The translations under genes were made by a program, and so were the position numbers. Shown here piece by piece: positions 1 to 9,121 of a stretch of 64,000 nucleotides of DNA. The notes under the pieces are model-generated. The model was given only the letters and a program-made list of their open reading frames with translations. It ran no database searches and was not told the DNA's origin. This DNA comes from Xenoacremonium recifei (Eukaryota; Ascomycota; Sordariomycetes; Hypocreales; Nectriaceae): positions 124,001-188,000 of the forward strand of contig WOFQ01000042.1 of assembly GCA_012184525.1 (NCBI GenBank), in the 5' to 3' direction. Positions within the stretch are counted from its first letter, which is position 1. Every line of letters begins with the position of its first letter.

Positions 1-468
1 GTATAAGAAGATCGAAGCGTTTTGAACTTGACACACCTGACCTAAAAAAGAATATCGATGTGAAATAAACACAGAAATAAATGATGGTGTTGATTTTAAA
101 GACACTCGCACGAGGCTTGTAAGTTTACCGCAGATGATGGCTCAGTGCGGGGGAATAGATAAGAGAACGTAACAGCAAAATGACCCCAAATTGAAGATAA
201 GGCGATTAAATAGCCGGGACTCAATGGCATTTAACGGAAGTTCGGATAAGACTTGTTCCTTGATCAACACTCAACCTAGACATCAACCAAATCATCGCCA
301 TCATTCCGACACAATACAGGAACACCAAGTTAGAAGCGTGATAGCGACGCTGCCCTTCTCATAAGAGGGATTATACGGAAGGGTTATCCGGTTATCTCGG
401 TGCACCTTTCGTCAACCAAGTTTCGATCTATTCAGCCCCCGCACGCCGAGGCCTAGGCGAGACCAACA
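1..468. other. Upstream region of first regulator gene
   Basis: Non-coding as far as can be seen. It ends with the 5' leader of the zinc-cluster gene that starts at 469. No repeat, RNA gene or recognisable regulatory site was found. Confidence 0.5.
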
Positions 469-2166
469 ATGACGTCTCGACCACGACGAAACGCTTGCGT
501 CCGCTGCGCGTACATCAAGCAAGCCTGTGATGGCGGAGAGCCTTGCTCGCGATGTCGCCGGTTGAACGTGGCCGATACCTGCCGTCCCAGGTCGTCTCCT
601 GACCGCCAGGGAAGTGGCATGTCTATCGAATACGCCAAGGCTCAGATACGCAGAGTGCATACCGGATGTCTGGCTTGCAAAAGGCGGAAGAAGAAGTGCG
701 ATGAGATGAAACCTCGCTGCGGAGACTGCACAAGGCTATGCATGGAATGCTCTTGGCCGAACAAACCGGCAACTTCATCTCCCGAGAGTCAACCCAGTCT
801 CAGTCCGGCTACAGAAACACTTGCAGGCTGGTCTGAGCCTGACTTCATCAACATCGACTTTGCCGATATGTTTGATGTAGACTTCGCTTTGACGGCTGAT
901 GAGGACAACTCCACCTACCTTTGCGCATCACCAGAACTTGCAATGGAGGTTGCAAGTCCATCTCCAAGACATGTCACACCCAGTACCTTTCCAAACTTGC
1001 CAGCCGAAGAGGATAAGCTGTTACTCAACCACTTCTCCAACATTGTCACCTCCGTATTGTCGAGACAGCCTGATGCGAATGCCAATCCATATCTAACACA
1101 TCTCCTTCCCATGGCGATGTCGAACGAAATGGTTCTCCATTCTCTCTTGGCTCTCAGCGCAAATCACTGGCACAGGCTTCAACCTCAACTGGCTAGCCGG
1201 AGTCTCCTGTACAAGAGCAAAGCGAGCAAGGCACTTGCAGGTCTTCTCCCTCGAGTAGACCAAGCATCAGTGGGTGCTGCACTCGCGTCTTGTCTCTTGC
1301 TTTGCATGTCGGAAATATTGGATGGGTCGTCTTCCGGCTGGAAGATCCATCTTGGTGGCGCGAAACGACTCCTTGCCATGCTGACGTCCCAGCAAAACCA
1401 ACCGCTTTCCGGGAACTACGAATTCCTCATCAGACTATGCAAATTCCTCGATAGCGCAACTACAACGACGACGTGTATGCCGCCTTTGATCGGCAAGGAC
1501 AAGGATGCGAGAGGACTCGGCAGTCCTACGATTGCCACTGCCCCCGGCATCGAGGACGCGGCCATCTATGGCCTCCCCAAGGAACTGTTTCATCTTGTTG
1601 ATCGGGTCAATATTCTGGCGTCCAAACGCAATACCAGATTGGACGAAGCATCTGAGGTGGCATTCCTACAGGAAGCAGCCACCGTGAAAGAACAGCTTGA
1701 TCACTGGAGCTTTGAGTATGGAGGCCTCAACCCCGCTGTAATGGCTCTGTCTCCGTCTTCTGCGAATAATGATGTTCTCAACGCTACAATTGCCTTTGAA
1801 TGGGCTCTCCGGCTTCGTCTCCATCAAGTGGTGGAGGGGTATATGTTGACAGACCCTCAAGTATTTCGATCTGTGACAACAATCCTGGAAGCTGTTCAGA
1901 AGATCCGGTATGGAAGCTCGCTTGAAGGGTGCTTGATCTTCCCCCTTGTCATGGCGGGCGGGGCGTGTGATCAGTTGGAGCATAGGCTCATTGTCCAGGA
2001 CCGGTTAATGATAATGGAGCGGACGTCCGGATTTGGATATGTATATAAGGTCCGGGAGCTGGTGGAAAAGGTTTGGGCTCGTCGGGAGCAAAGCCGAGGA
2101 ACCCAGACGATCGTCAACTGGGCAAGGATCAGGTTTGAAGAGATGAGCGACCTTGTCATATTCTAA
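469..2166 (+). CDS. Zn2Cys6 transcription factor with two tandem zinc clusters (Fungal_trans_2)
   Basis: Intronless gene for a 565-residue protein, probably a nuclear DNA-binding regulator. Two complete binuclear zinc clusters are visible. The first uses Cys10, 13, 20, 26, 29 and 38 (spacing 2-6-5-2-8). The second, about 29 residues further on, uses Cys67, 70, 77, 84, 87 and 94 (2-6-6-2-6) and has the basic stretch CKRRKKKCD. Most fungal regulators of this class carry only one. From about residue 180 the protein matches the Fungal_trans_2 (PF11951) style of sequence, with an NPYLTHLLP element followed by LLALSANHW. The next genes are an FAD monooxygenase (opposite strand), a Dal5-type permease and a reductase, so it may regulate them. 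That link is inference from position only. ATG 469 is the only start that keeps the first cluster. Confidence 0.9.
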   Translation: MTSRPRRNACVRCAYIKQACDGGEPCSRCRRLNVADTCRPRSSPDRQGSGMSIEYAKAQIRRVHTGCLACKRRKKKCDEMKPRCGDCTRLCMECSWPNKPATSSPESQPSLSPATETLAGWSEPDFINIDFADMFDVDFALTADEDNSTYLCASPELAMEVASPSPRHVTPSTFPNLPAEEDKLLLNHFSNIVTSVLSRQPDANANPYLTHLLPMAMSNEMVLHSLLALSANHWHRLQPQLASRSLLYKSKASKALAGLLPRVDQASVGAALASCLLLCMSEILDGSSSGWKIHLGGAKRLLAMLTSQQNQPLSGNYEFLIRLCKFLDSATTTTTCMPPLIGKDKDARGLGSPTIATAPGIEDAAIYGLPKELFHLVDRVNILASKRNTRLDEASEVAFLQEAATVKEQLDHWSFEYGGLNPAVMALSPSSANNDVLNATIAFEWALRLRLHQVVEGYMLTDPQVFRSVTTILEAVQKIRYGSSLEGCLIFPLVMAGGACDQLEHRLIVQDRLMIMERTSGFGYVYKVRELVEKVWARREQSRGTQTIVNWARIRFEEMSDLVIF

Positions 2167-2334
2167 TAGTCACTCGCCATTGGATTTAAAACCATAGGCC
2201 AGTGTCGGCAAACTAGTACGATACATGCTTGATACCAACACTGGCAATCATCACGAGACTGGTCACCCAATGATATAGTATAAATATCATGAGACTCAAA
2301 AAGATGATTACTGTATTTATTGCCCGCTAGCTAT

Positions 2335-3591
2335 CTAAATTGATGCCGCTTCTTCCTCGAGTCCATTGGCTAGCTCCGCTACATGCGCATGCATATCATA
2401 CCCGCACACCTCCTCGATGGTCAACTTTCCTGGGCGGTCGGACTTACTGGACCATCCGATTCGTTCGCTCAGATCTTCGCGTGCACGTTTGCTCGCGGCT
2501 TGCAGTGTCGTTGCTCGCGGCTTACGCACCAACTCGTAAAGTCTTAACCGCTGATCGATGTCTAAGTGGGCATACTTTTTTGAGAAAACAATGCCCAAGG
2601 CGCCCGCATCCTCGATGGCCATACACGCTCCCTGGCTTTGATCGGGCATCATGGGATGTGCTGCATCACCCAGAAGGGCACAACGGCCCTTGATCCAGTA
2701 GGGATACGGATCGTGGTTATATAGGCGCCACATCTTAATATCCTCGGCATTGAGGAACAAGGTCTTCAACCGAGGGTCTAGGTTCGGAAAGGTCGCTGCC
2801 AGATTCTCTCCAGTGGTCGAGATGTTCCAGCCGTCTTCTTTGAGGTCGTTCTTTGTAGACGGATAAAAGCAGTAACACGACACGACATTATTCCCACTAC
2901 ACGAAGAGAGCACGATCTTGTCGATTCCATCTCCGCCCCAGAACTCAATGGCATAGTTGTCTAGAAACTCCTCAAGCCCTAGCTCGCGTAGCTTGTCCGC
3001 GTGGATAATACAACGGTAGCAGCAAGAGGTGCTCGGCACAAAGTTCGGGATTACGCCAATCTTTTGACGCATCTGGCTGCGAATCCCATCGGCGCAAATG
3101 ACAACGTCGTGTGAGCTCTCGGTACCATTCTCAAAAGTGATGCGCCCCGATGCGATGTCCAAGTCAACAGCCTTGTGCCACGTCTTCAGCTCTGCAGGCA
3201 CACCAGAGCCAGCCTCCGAGGTGGCTACCATTTTGAGATGGTTATGAAGATCAATGCGGTGGAAGTTGTTGTAGTCTGTCCCGAAGCGAGCACGGTAGTC
3301 TCCCAAGGGATAAGTCTTCGTCACTTTCCCAGTGGACCAGTCGTGATGTATGAGACTCTTGAGGACCACAGGTTTGGCGGCTGGGATGTCAATGTCCCAC
3401 TCCTCTAGGAACCGCGAACCATTTGACGCAACTGAGAGAGAAGCTCCCACCTCACCACCAAAGTCGTAGCGCTCGTAGAGGGTGACATTATGACCACTGC
3501 GGCGAAGGGCAATGGCAGCTGAGAGGCCGCCAAGACCGGAGCCGATTATGGCAATTGAGAGAGATTGTGGTGAAGGGTTGGCGTGAGGCAT
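2335..3591 (-). CDS. FAD-dependent monooxygenase, salicylate hydroxylase-like
   Basis: Intronless, 418 residues, usual length for the group A flavoprotein aromatic hydroxylases (PF01494). The N-terminal dinucleotide-binding motif GSGLGG starts at residue 17 and ends its first beta-alpha-beta unit at the acidic YER. The DG motif appears as VICADGIRS, and the FAD ribityl-binding GD motif as LLGDAAHPMMPDQSQG, where Pro and Gln match the family. Such enzymes hydroxylate aromatic or N-heteroaromatic acids (salicylate, 3-hydroxybenzoate, 6-hydroxynicotinate) using NAD(P)H and O2, in the cytosol. The substrate here cannot be read from sequence. It diverges from a Dal5-type carboxylate permease across 912 bases, which fits uptake plus first oxidation of an acid. 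A role in secondary metabolite tailoring is the main alternative. Confidence 0.88.
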   Translation of the reverse strand: MPHANPSPQSLSIAIIGSGLGGLSAAIALRRSGHNVTLYERYDFGGEVGASLSVASNGSRFLEEWDIDIPAAKPVVLKSLIHHDWSTGKVTKTYPLGDYRARFGTDYNNFHRIDLHNHLKMVATSEAGSGVPAELKTWHKAVDLDIASGRITFENGTESSHDVVICADGIRSQMRQKIGVIPNFVPSTSCCYRCIIHADKLRELGLEEFLDNYAIEFWGGDGIDKIVLSSCSGNNVVSCYCFYPSTKNDLKEDGWNISTTGENLAATFPNLDPRLKTLFLNAEDIKMWRLYNHDPYPYWIKGRCALLGDAAHPMMPDQSQGACMAIEDAGALGIVFSKKYAHLDIDQRLRLYELVRKPRATTLQAASKRAREDLSERIGWSSKSDRPGKLTIEEVCGYDMHAHVAELANGLEEEAASI

Positions 3592-4503
3592 GACAACTCA
3601 GTGTCGGCTGTCTAATAAATGGGATAGAATCCTTTGGGATGGAGGGTTGGGAATTTGATGGCTGGCTATGTCGTGGACTCAGAAGAGGAAGTGTTTTCGT
3701 GGAAGTAATACAACGAGGTAAGATTCCTCAGCAAGTGCTTATATCTCCCTAATTTATGTTTCGCTGTCATTTCAGAGAAGCAACAACATGAGACGATTTT
3801 ACTCTTGATATTGAGAAATCCGCCGGCGCATTCCCACGGAGCCATCCTCCAGTCTCTGGCTGTGCCTCGCGCGAGTATCGAAAGACTGGCCGTAGAGCAT
3901 CCACCCAAACAACTTCCAGAAACCCACTTACGAGTCCGTATCATTGAAGCTGTAGTACTCCGTAATTACTCTCATTTCGGCGGCTCAGTGTTTGCGCCCT
4001 CGAGCGGGGTTACGCGATGCGACGGAGACCTTTATCACCGTCGCAAAGATAAAGGTTTCCGCGGACGATCGACCGCTAGCCAATTGAGTTCTAGACCCGG
4101 ATAGCTCAGAACCTCTGCCCGTGGAGGTCTTTGAGAAGCTACGTCGTGTCTCTCCGAGGCGGTTGACTGCCCTTGTTCCTCCCGAAAACCATCAGAAAGG
4201 GCTGAATGCCGGACCGCGCAACAAGATATCTTGATGTGCTCAAGGGTGCAACGCGGCATTGCTTTATCTATCGTTATATGTTCCTCGCTCTAGCTAAGCC
4301 GTATCGGTCAACCACAACTGATAGCTCCTCGCTCTCTTCGACAGACACGGGTTCGAAAACACTATATATTGGCAGCTGGGAAGACCATCTATGGTTTGAC
4401 TTATTCCGAGTCATTGTTGGACTTGATACACCCAGCTCCTCGACATCCTACACTTCTTCACTGTTCATCTTGTACTTGACGTACCCTTCCTACAGATACA
4501 ACA
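3592..4503. promoter_or_regulatory. Divergent promoter region of monooxygenase and Dal5-type permease
   Basis: 912 bases shared by two divergent genes. It holds CCCACGGA at 3833-3840 and the perfect palindrome TCCGCGGA at 4058-4065, both matching the yeast PDRE consensus TCCGYGGR recognised by Zn2Cys6 regulators. A TATA-like TATATATT lies at 4363-4370, about 135 bases before the permease ATG, followed by a C/T-rich leader. The window as a whole has about as many matches to the degenerate consensus as chance predicts, so only the exact palindrome is notable. No coding sequence is supported here. Confidence 0.4.
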
Positions 4504-5967
4504 ATGGGGGCTATCGAAAAGGTCTCGTCACGTACCATCACGGGATCTTCGCATTCAGCTTATATCAGCGACGATTTCCCCGATGGCCCAGTCCTCCGTA
4601 CTATCGTTCGCAAAATCGACTACCGCATCGTCCCTCTCATGCTCCTATGTTACATGCTCCAGTTCCTCGATAAGGTCTTAATCAATTATGCCAATATCAT
4701 GGGCTTATCGACGTCCGTCGGCATGAAGGGAAACGACTTCTCGTGGATGGCCACAGCATTCTTCATCGGATACGCTGTGGGAGAGTTTCCGCAGGGTTAT
4801 TTGATCCAGAAACTACCCGTCACGAAAGTCCTCGGCGTCAATGTATGCCTTTGGGGCGTTACCATCTGCTGCTCGGCAGGGACGCAGAACTTTGCCGGTA
4901 TCACTGCCGTTCGTGTTCTATTGGGCATGTTCGAGGCTGTAATTACTCCCGCTCTTATCATGATCACTGGCCAATGGTACACAAAACGACAGGGAACCTT
5001 CAGAACGGGACTGTGGTATTGTGGCCTCGGCATTGGTCAAAGTGTCGGCGGAATTATTTCCTTCGCTGCTCAGCACGGCAGCACAACAGGCAACTTTGAG
5101 GGTTGGAGAATCATGTTTGTTGCTACTGGAGTCTTCAACCTCTTAATCGGCTCTATCACTTTCTTTTGGATGCCTCGTGGGATCGATGAGGCCAAGTTCC
5201 TATCCGAAGAAGAGAAGACAATTGTGCGAACAGCACTGGCCGCTGACCAGGCTGGCAACGGCAAGAAAATATTCCGCGTGGCTGGGGTGTGGGAAGCCCT
5301 CACAGATGCGCAAGTATGGCTCCTCTTCCTTATGACGATCCTCATTGTCATCCCCTCAGGAATCATCACAACGTTCTCGGCTACGCTCATTCGAGGGTTT
5401 GGCTACACCTCGAAGCAATCTGCCTTATTAAATGTGCCATCAGGCGCCGTTTCTATTATTGCCACGCTTCTGGGGTCATCTGCCATCCTGTACAACTTTC
5501 CTCGATGGTTGGCGATATGCCTACTCATGATTCCGACACTGGTTGGGGCTGGACTTATGTCCTTCTACACCAAGAACCAAGCCGGCTCTCTGGCTGGCAT
5601 TTATCTGATCAATTTTGATGTGGCTCCCCTGGCGTTAGTCTACGCTCTCCTGGGTGCCAACACGCAAGGCTACACGAAGAAGGTCACGGCGAACATCATG
5701 ATTGCCATCGGCTTCTCCATCGCCAATATCATTGGACCCCAAACATTCAACGTGAAAGATGCACCAGAATACACTCCAGCGAAAATAACTGTCTTTGGTG
5801 TTTGTGGTGGCACCGTCCTTATAAGCATCGCCATCAGAATCTTATATGGGATTAGGAACAGAGCCACTGCCGCTGCAAGAGAAGCAATCCAGGACGGGAA
5901 TACACATTCTGTGGAGGGCGAGGATATGACTGATAAGGAAAACCCTCTGTTTTGTTATGTTTATTAG
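4504..5967 (+). CDS. MFS anion:cation symporter, Dal5/allantoate permease family
   Basis: Intronless, 487 residues, the usual size for this family, with about 12 hydrophobic segments and a central hydrophilic loop near residues 215-250. The N-terminal segment has the typical order of an acidic stretch, RKIDYRIVPLM, then LDKVLINYANIMGL, which is characteristic of the Dal5/nicotinate/pantothenate-type symporters (TIGR/ACS family). The C-terminal end TDKENPLFCYVY also follows the conserved family tail (D-x-EN-x-x-F-x-Y). Members carry organic anions such as allantoate, nicotinate, biotin or aromatic acids across the plasma membrane with protons. Divergent from an FAD monooxygenase, which suggests uptake of the acid that enzyme attacks; the substrate itself is unknown. 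Confidence 0.9.
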   Translation: MGAIEKVSSRTITGSSHSAYISDDFPDGPVLRTIVRKIDYRIVPLMLLCYMLQFLDKVLINYANIMGLSTSVGMKGNDFSWMATAFFIGYAVGEFPQGYLIQKLPVTKVLGVNVCLWGVTICCSAGTQNFAGITAVRVLLGMFEAVITPALIMITGQWYTKRQGTFRTGLWYCGLGIGQSVGGIISFAAQHGSTTGNFEGWRIMFVATGVFNLLIGSITFFWMPRGIDEAKFLSEEEKTIVRTALAADQAGNGKKIFRVAGVWEALTDAQVWLLFLMTILIVIPSGIITTFSATLIRGFGYTSKQSALLNVPSGAVSIIATLLGSSAILYNFPRWLAICLLMIPTLVGAGLMSFYTKNQAGSLAGIYLINFDVAPLALVYALLGANTQGYTKKVTANIMIAIGFSIANIIGPQTFNVKDAPEYTPAKITVFGVCGGTVLISIAIRILYGIRNRATAAAREAIQDGNTHSVEGEDMTDKENPLFCYVY

Positions 5968-6473
5968 TATATCTTCGTATGGGAAACAGATCAAGTTGCT
6001 CATCACAATAATCCATTCATTGACGCTCGCTACGCTCTCCATGCCTCTCTCAATCGTGTTGTAGACTATCATATAGCCTAACTAAGACTGAGCATTTTGT
6101 TAGTGGCACCATAAGTGACTAACAGGTATCGATCTATAGTACTTCTTTCTTGGGTTAGTATTGACAAAGTGAAGTCTGGCAGTTACCTATCTCCGTCGGA
6201 AATCACGTCGAGTCCACCGCCCCCCACATGCGCTACAAGATAAGGGATCCGCGGGAGTTACTACTCCGTAGACTACAGAGTATTGTGATGTTTACAGGAC
6301 AGGATCTCATTTCATGCTATTCTAACACTAGTCTAGCTGAAACCACACTGCCCTAATGGGTCTATCAGTGTTCATCTCTGGCAATAAAGACACTGCCGCT
6401 CACATAACACTTTTTTTGCCAGATGCAAGATCTTGTACAGCCATTGCCCGCCTAGAGCTTACAGTTCATCGAT
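5968..6473. promoter_or_regulatory. Intergenic region with a 21-bp imperfect palindrome before the reductase gene
   Basis: No coding sequence is supported. TCCGCGGG occurs at 6248-6255 (PDRE-like). An inverted repeat lies just after it: arms 6262-6271 and 6273-6282, ten bases each, one mismatch and one central base (TACTCCGTAG / CTACAGAGTA). Both are about 190 to 225 bases before the reductase start, a normal position for an activator site. Confidence 0.35.
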
Positions 6474-7541
6474 ATGCCTTCTGCTGTCGCTACCGCCGCT
6501 CCTATTCTGCCCCCGTCCTTAGTTGTCGTTACAGGTGCAAATGGCTTCATCGCGCAGCATTGCATCGCTTTTCTTCTCGATGAGGGATACAAGGTAGTTG
6601 GGACAGTCCGTTCAAGTCCGAAAGCGCAAAAGGTTCTTGATACCCACCGCCAGAACTCGAACCTATCAGTTGTCATCGTCGAGGACATTGTCTCTCCGGA
6701 CTCATACATTTCTGTGCTGGAAGGGTATAACCCTGCCGCAATCTTCCATTTGGCAGCGCCATTCTCCTATGACACGACCGACTTTGAGGAAGACCTCATG
6801 ATTCCCGCTGTCAAGGGATCTGAAGCTATCCTGATCGCTGCGGAGCATCTCAGCAGTGTCAAACGCATTGTGCATACCAACTCGTTTGCGTGTATATACG
6901 ATGCTGATAAAGGCCCACAGGCGGGGAAAATATACACGGAAAAAGACTGGTCCCCTTTGACTTATGAGGATGGCGTAAAGGCCTCCAATGCTGCTGCTGC
7001 GTATAGAGCCAGTAAAACAGTTGGCGAGAGAGCGGCATGGAAGTGGATGGAAGACCACCCATCTGCCCATTTCGATCTCGTGAGCCTCAATCCTGCGATG
7101 GTTTTCGGGGCATTTCTACCGGGTGCTGAGCCGACCTCACTATCTCAGCTCAATACTTCAAACCAAATCATTTGGAATGTGGTCTCTGCAGGAAGGGAAA
7201 GTCCGATGCCTCCCACGAGGGGTCCGGTATGGGTGAGTGTTCGAGACGCAGCACTTGCTCATATCAAGGCTATTCAAGTTCTCGAGGCTGGTGGGAAGAG
7301 ATTTCTTCTTGCTGCAGGAGTCTATTGCAACCAGGAGATTGCGGATGAAGCTAGGGCTATCTTGGGTATGGGCAGGGAAAGGATCCCGCTGGGTGTGCCA
7401 GGGATGAGAGAAGCGGAAAAGCACTTTGGAGTGGACGCATCTAAGACGGAATATGCTTTGGGAATAAAATGGCAAAGTTTACATGACGTTCTGGAAGAAT
7501 TGCTGCCTCAACTATTTCAGATCGAGTCACAAAGCTTATAA
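6474..7541 (+). CDS. NAD(P)-dependent epimerase/ketoreductase, Gre2/dihydroflavonol reductase-like
   Basis: Intronless, 355 residues, typical of the extended short-chain dehydrogenases (NAD-dependent epimerase, PF01370). The nucleotide-binding motif TGANGFIA begins at residue 20. The catalytic residues are visible as Ser137 (HTNSFA), Tyr177 and Lys181 (YRASK). The V-G-T-V-R motif at 42-46, ending in the Arg typical of NADPH users, is as in yeast Gre2 (methylglyoxal/isovaleraldehyde reductase) and plant DFR. Members reduce aldehydes and ketones in the cytosol. It lies downstream of, and on the same strand as, the Dal5-type permease, so it may act in the same catabolic route, or in detoxifying reactive aldehydes. 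The specific substrate is unknown. Confidence 0.88.
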   Translation: MPSAVATAAPILPPSLVVVTGANGFIAQHCIAFLLDEGYKVVGTVRSSPKAQKVLDTHRQNSNLSVVIVEDIVSPDSYISVLEGYNPAAIFHLAAPFSYDTTDFEEDLMIPAVKGSEAILIAAEHLSSVKRIVHTNSFACIYDADKGPQAGKIYTEKDWSPLTYEDGVKASNAAAAYRASKTVGERAAWKWMEDHPSAHFDLVSLNPAMVFGAFLPGAEPTSLSQLNTSNQIIWNVVSAGRESPMPPTRGPVWVSVRDAALAHIKAIQVLEAGGKRFLLAAGVYCNQEIADEARAILGMGRERIPLGVPGMREAEKHFGVDASKTEYALGIKWQSLHDVLEELLPQLFQIESQSL

Positions 7542-8124
7542 GTATCCAGGATATTGACATAACTGAGCCGGCTCTGTCGCTATCATGATATTGATATCAA
7601 TTGGCCGATCTATTGGCAGGACTTTTCTCGACAATTATAAGAGCATTGCCTTTCATGTACTGACTATCCACCCCACTCGAGCACAAGGTCCTCCTCAATC
7701 AAGGGGTAAAAAAGAATCAGCTTTTAGGTATTAATTAATAACAATCAGCAGCAAGCTGAGATAGATACAGTGAGGCATTCCGTACGGCTTAAGCTAGCCT
7801 CGATGAGATTTTTAAGCATGATCACTTGCTAATGGTACATGAAACAACAGGGAACTCCAAGAAGGAACTATGATATGGAAAAAGCTTGGTCATCTTAAAT
7901 ACTGATAAAGAAGATACAAAACACCAGATCTATAAGATAAATACATACAAAACACAATAAAAACCCAAAATTCAAGTGCCGATAACTCTTCAATGGACGA
8001 CTCGTGGATCTTAGTGTCAATCCCTCACCCACCACTCCTTAACTCTCTAATGCCAGCTTCGTCGAGCGTGGGATTTCAGTCCGACCGACAAAAAAGAAAT
8101 CAAGAAGTCGTGAGTTGATGCACC
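7542..8124. other. Intergenic, no gene seen
   Basis: Between convergent genes. A/T-rich toward 7900-7970. No open frame, RNA gene or repeat could be supported. Confidence 0.4.
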
Positions 8125-8649
8125 TTAGTTGGTATTCTCGGTCTGTTCGTGGACCTGAGTTCGCAAGCTCGGAAGTGCAGAGGAAGCCCGGACGACCTGT
8201 TCAGTCTCTTCCTGAACCGGCGGCTTGGGAGGAGCTCTATTGTTCAACTCCAACGTGGCAATTTCCAGGTCAACTTTGCGTGCTGACATGGTATTGATGA
8301 ACTTTTGGATGCTCCAAGTGTTATATGAGACGCGCAAGTAGAGTCTGTTGAACCAGTTCGGCTTCTTCTTGTCCCGGATAGACTTGGGCACACGAGAATA
8401 CAGTACGGTAAGATCTTTCGTCGCTCTCAATACGGCCGATGAAAGCTTCTCGTCGATGTCCCTGTGATCGAGGACATATAAGGAATGTTCCACACGTGCG
8501 GCGTGGAGAAGCTTAACACTTTCTTTCAACGTGTCGAGGGTGCTGATCAGTAGACTGAATTTGCTTGGCATCTTCATGTTCTCGTCGATGAACATGTAGA
8601 CCTCCCGAATGGCCTCTAAGAGGGCGAGAATCGATACCCCTTTCTTCAT
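8125..8649 (-). CDS. Small helical protein A, possible solo HeLo-like (STAND N-terminal) domain
   Basis: Single exon, 174 residues, no signal peptide, mostly alpha-helical by composition. It is a clear paralogue of the protein encoded at 10347-10946. Both have F20-I21-[DN]-E-N-x-K-M-P-S29 at identical residue numbers, then SLLI-S/T, ES-[VL]-[KR]-LL near 43-48, SRVPK, and a region RLYLR followed by IQK and a small-residue/Arg-rich helix. The last ~40 residues are polar, Pro- and Glu-rich and probably disordered. The pattern W-F-x-x-L-Y-L-R..IQKx(I/V)xTxS resembles the end of the fungal N-terminal domain of STAND/NLR proteins (Helo_like_N or SesA type), but no NTPase follows. That assignment is tentative. 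The ten bases before the ATG, CTATTCAAC plus the preceding A, are shared with the paralogue. Confidence 0.7.
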   Translation of the reverse strand: MKKGVSILALLEAIREVYMFIDENMKMPSKFSLLISTLDTLKESVKLLHAARVEHSLYVLDHRDIDEKLSSAVLRATKDLTVLYSRVPKSIRDKKKPNWFNRLYLRVSYNTWSIQKFINTMSARKVDLEIATLELNNRAPPKPPVQEETEQVVRASSALPSLRTQVHEQTENTN

Positions 8650-8891
8650 GTTGAATAGTGGTAACTGTATTGTTGGGAATTGAGCGTCTTGATGTTGAAC
8701 AGGGGGATGAAAGGCAGTGCTGAGATTGTGCGGCTTGAACTTAGGAGAGCTGGGAGCTGGAAAGAGATAATAGTGTAGGTGTGTGTGTTAATCGAAGGAA
8801 TAGAATGCGGATATAAAATCTGTTCTCTAGGATAGAGGATACAGCGCTTCATATAACCTGTAGGATAAAGAGATATAATAATAGGATATTA

Positions 8892-9121
8892 AGGTATCAT
8901 AACTAAGTACTAAAATAATCTCAAAGAACTCTTCTTTTTCGGTGTTTACCGGATCTCACAGACTATCCCCCGACAACAGTATGGCACAAAGACTTCTGGG
9001 ACAAAGAGGTATCATAACTGTGTCCTAAGATGATCTAAAATTATTGCTCTCTTTCGGTGTTAACCGAATCCCACAGACTAGCGACCGACAAGAACTCGGA
9101 ATAAAGACTCTTTAAGTTTGC
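8892..9121. repeat. Two-copy 115-bp tandem repeat
   Basis: Copy 1 starts at 8892 and copy 2 at 9007, both with AGGTATCATAACT; the copies have diverged but align throughout, including CACAGACTA and CGACA elements further in. The repeat sits 240 to 470 bases upstream of the gene at 8125-8649 and contains one palindromic zinc-cluster-type site per unit. Confidence 0.75.
8939..9067. promoter_or_regulatory. Paired CGG-N6-CCG sites inside the tandem repeat
   Basis: Copy 1 carries TCGG-TGTTTA-CCGG at 8939-8952, copy 2 TCGG-TGTTAA-CCGA at 9054-9067. The second matches exactly the TCGG-N6-CCGA consensus known for the Ppr1/UaY class of Zn2Cys6 regulators. The spacing between the two sites equals the repeat unit, so they were duplicated together. 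Binding and function are inferred. Confidence 0.4.
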
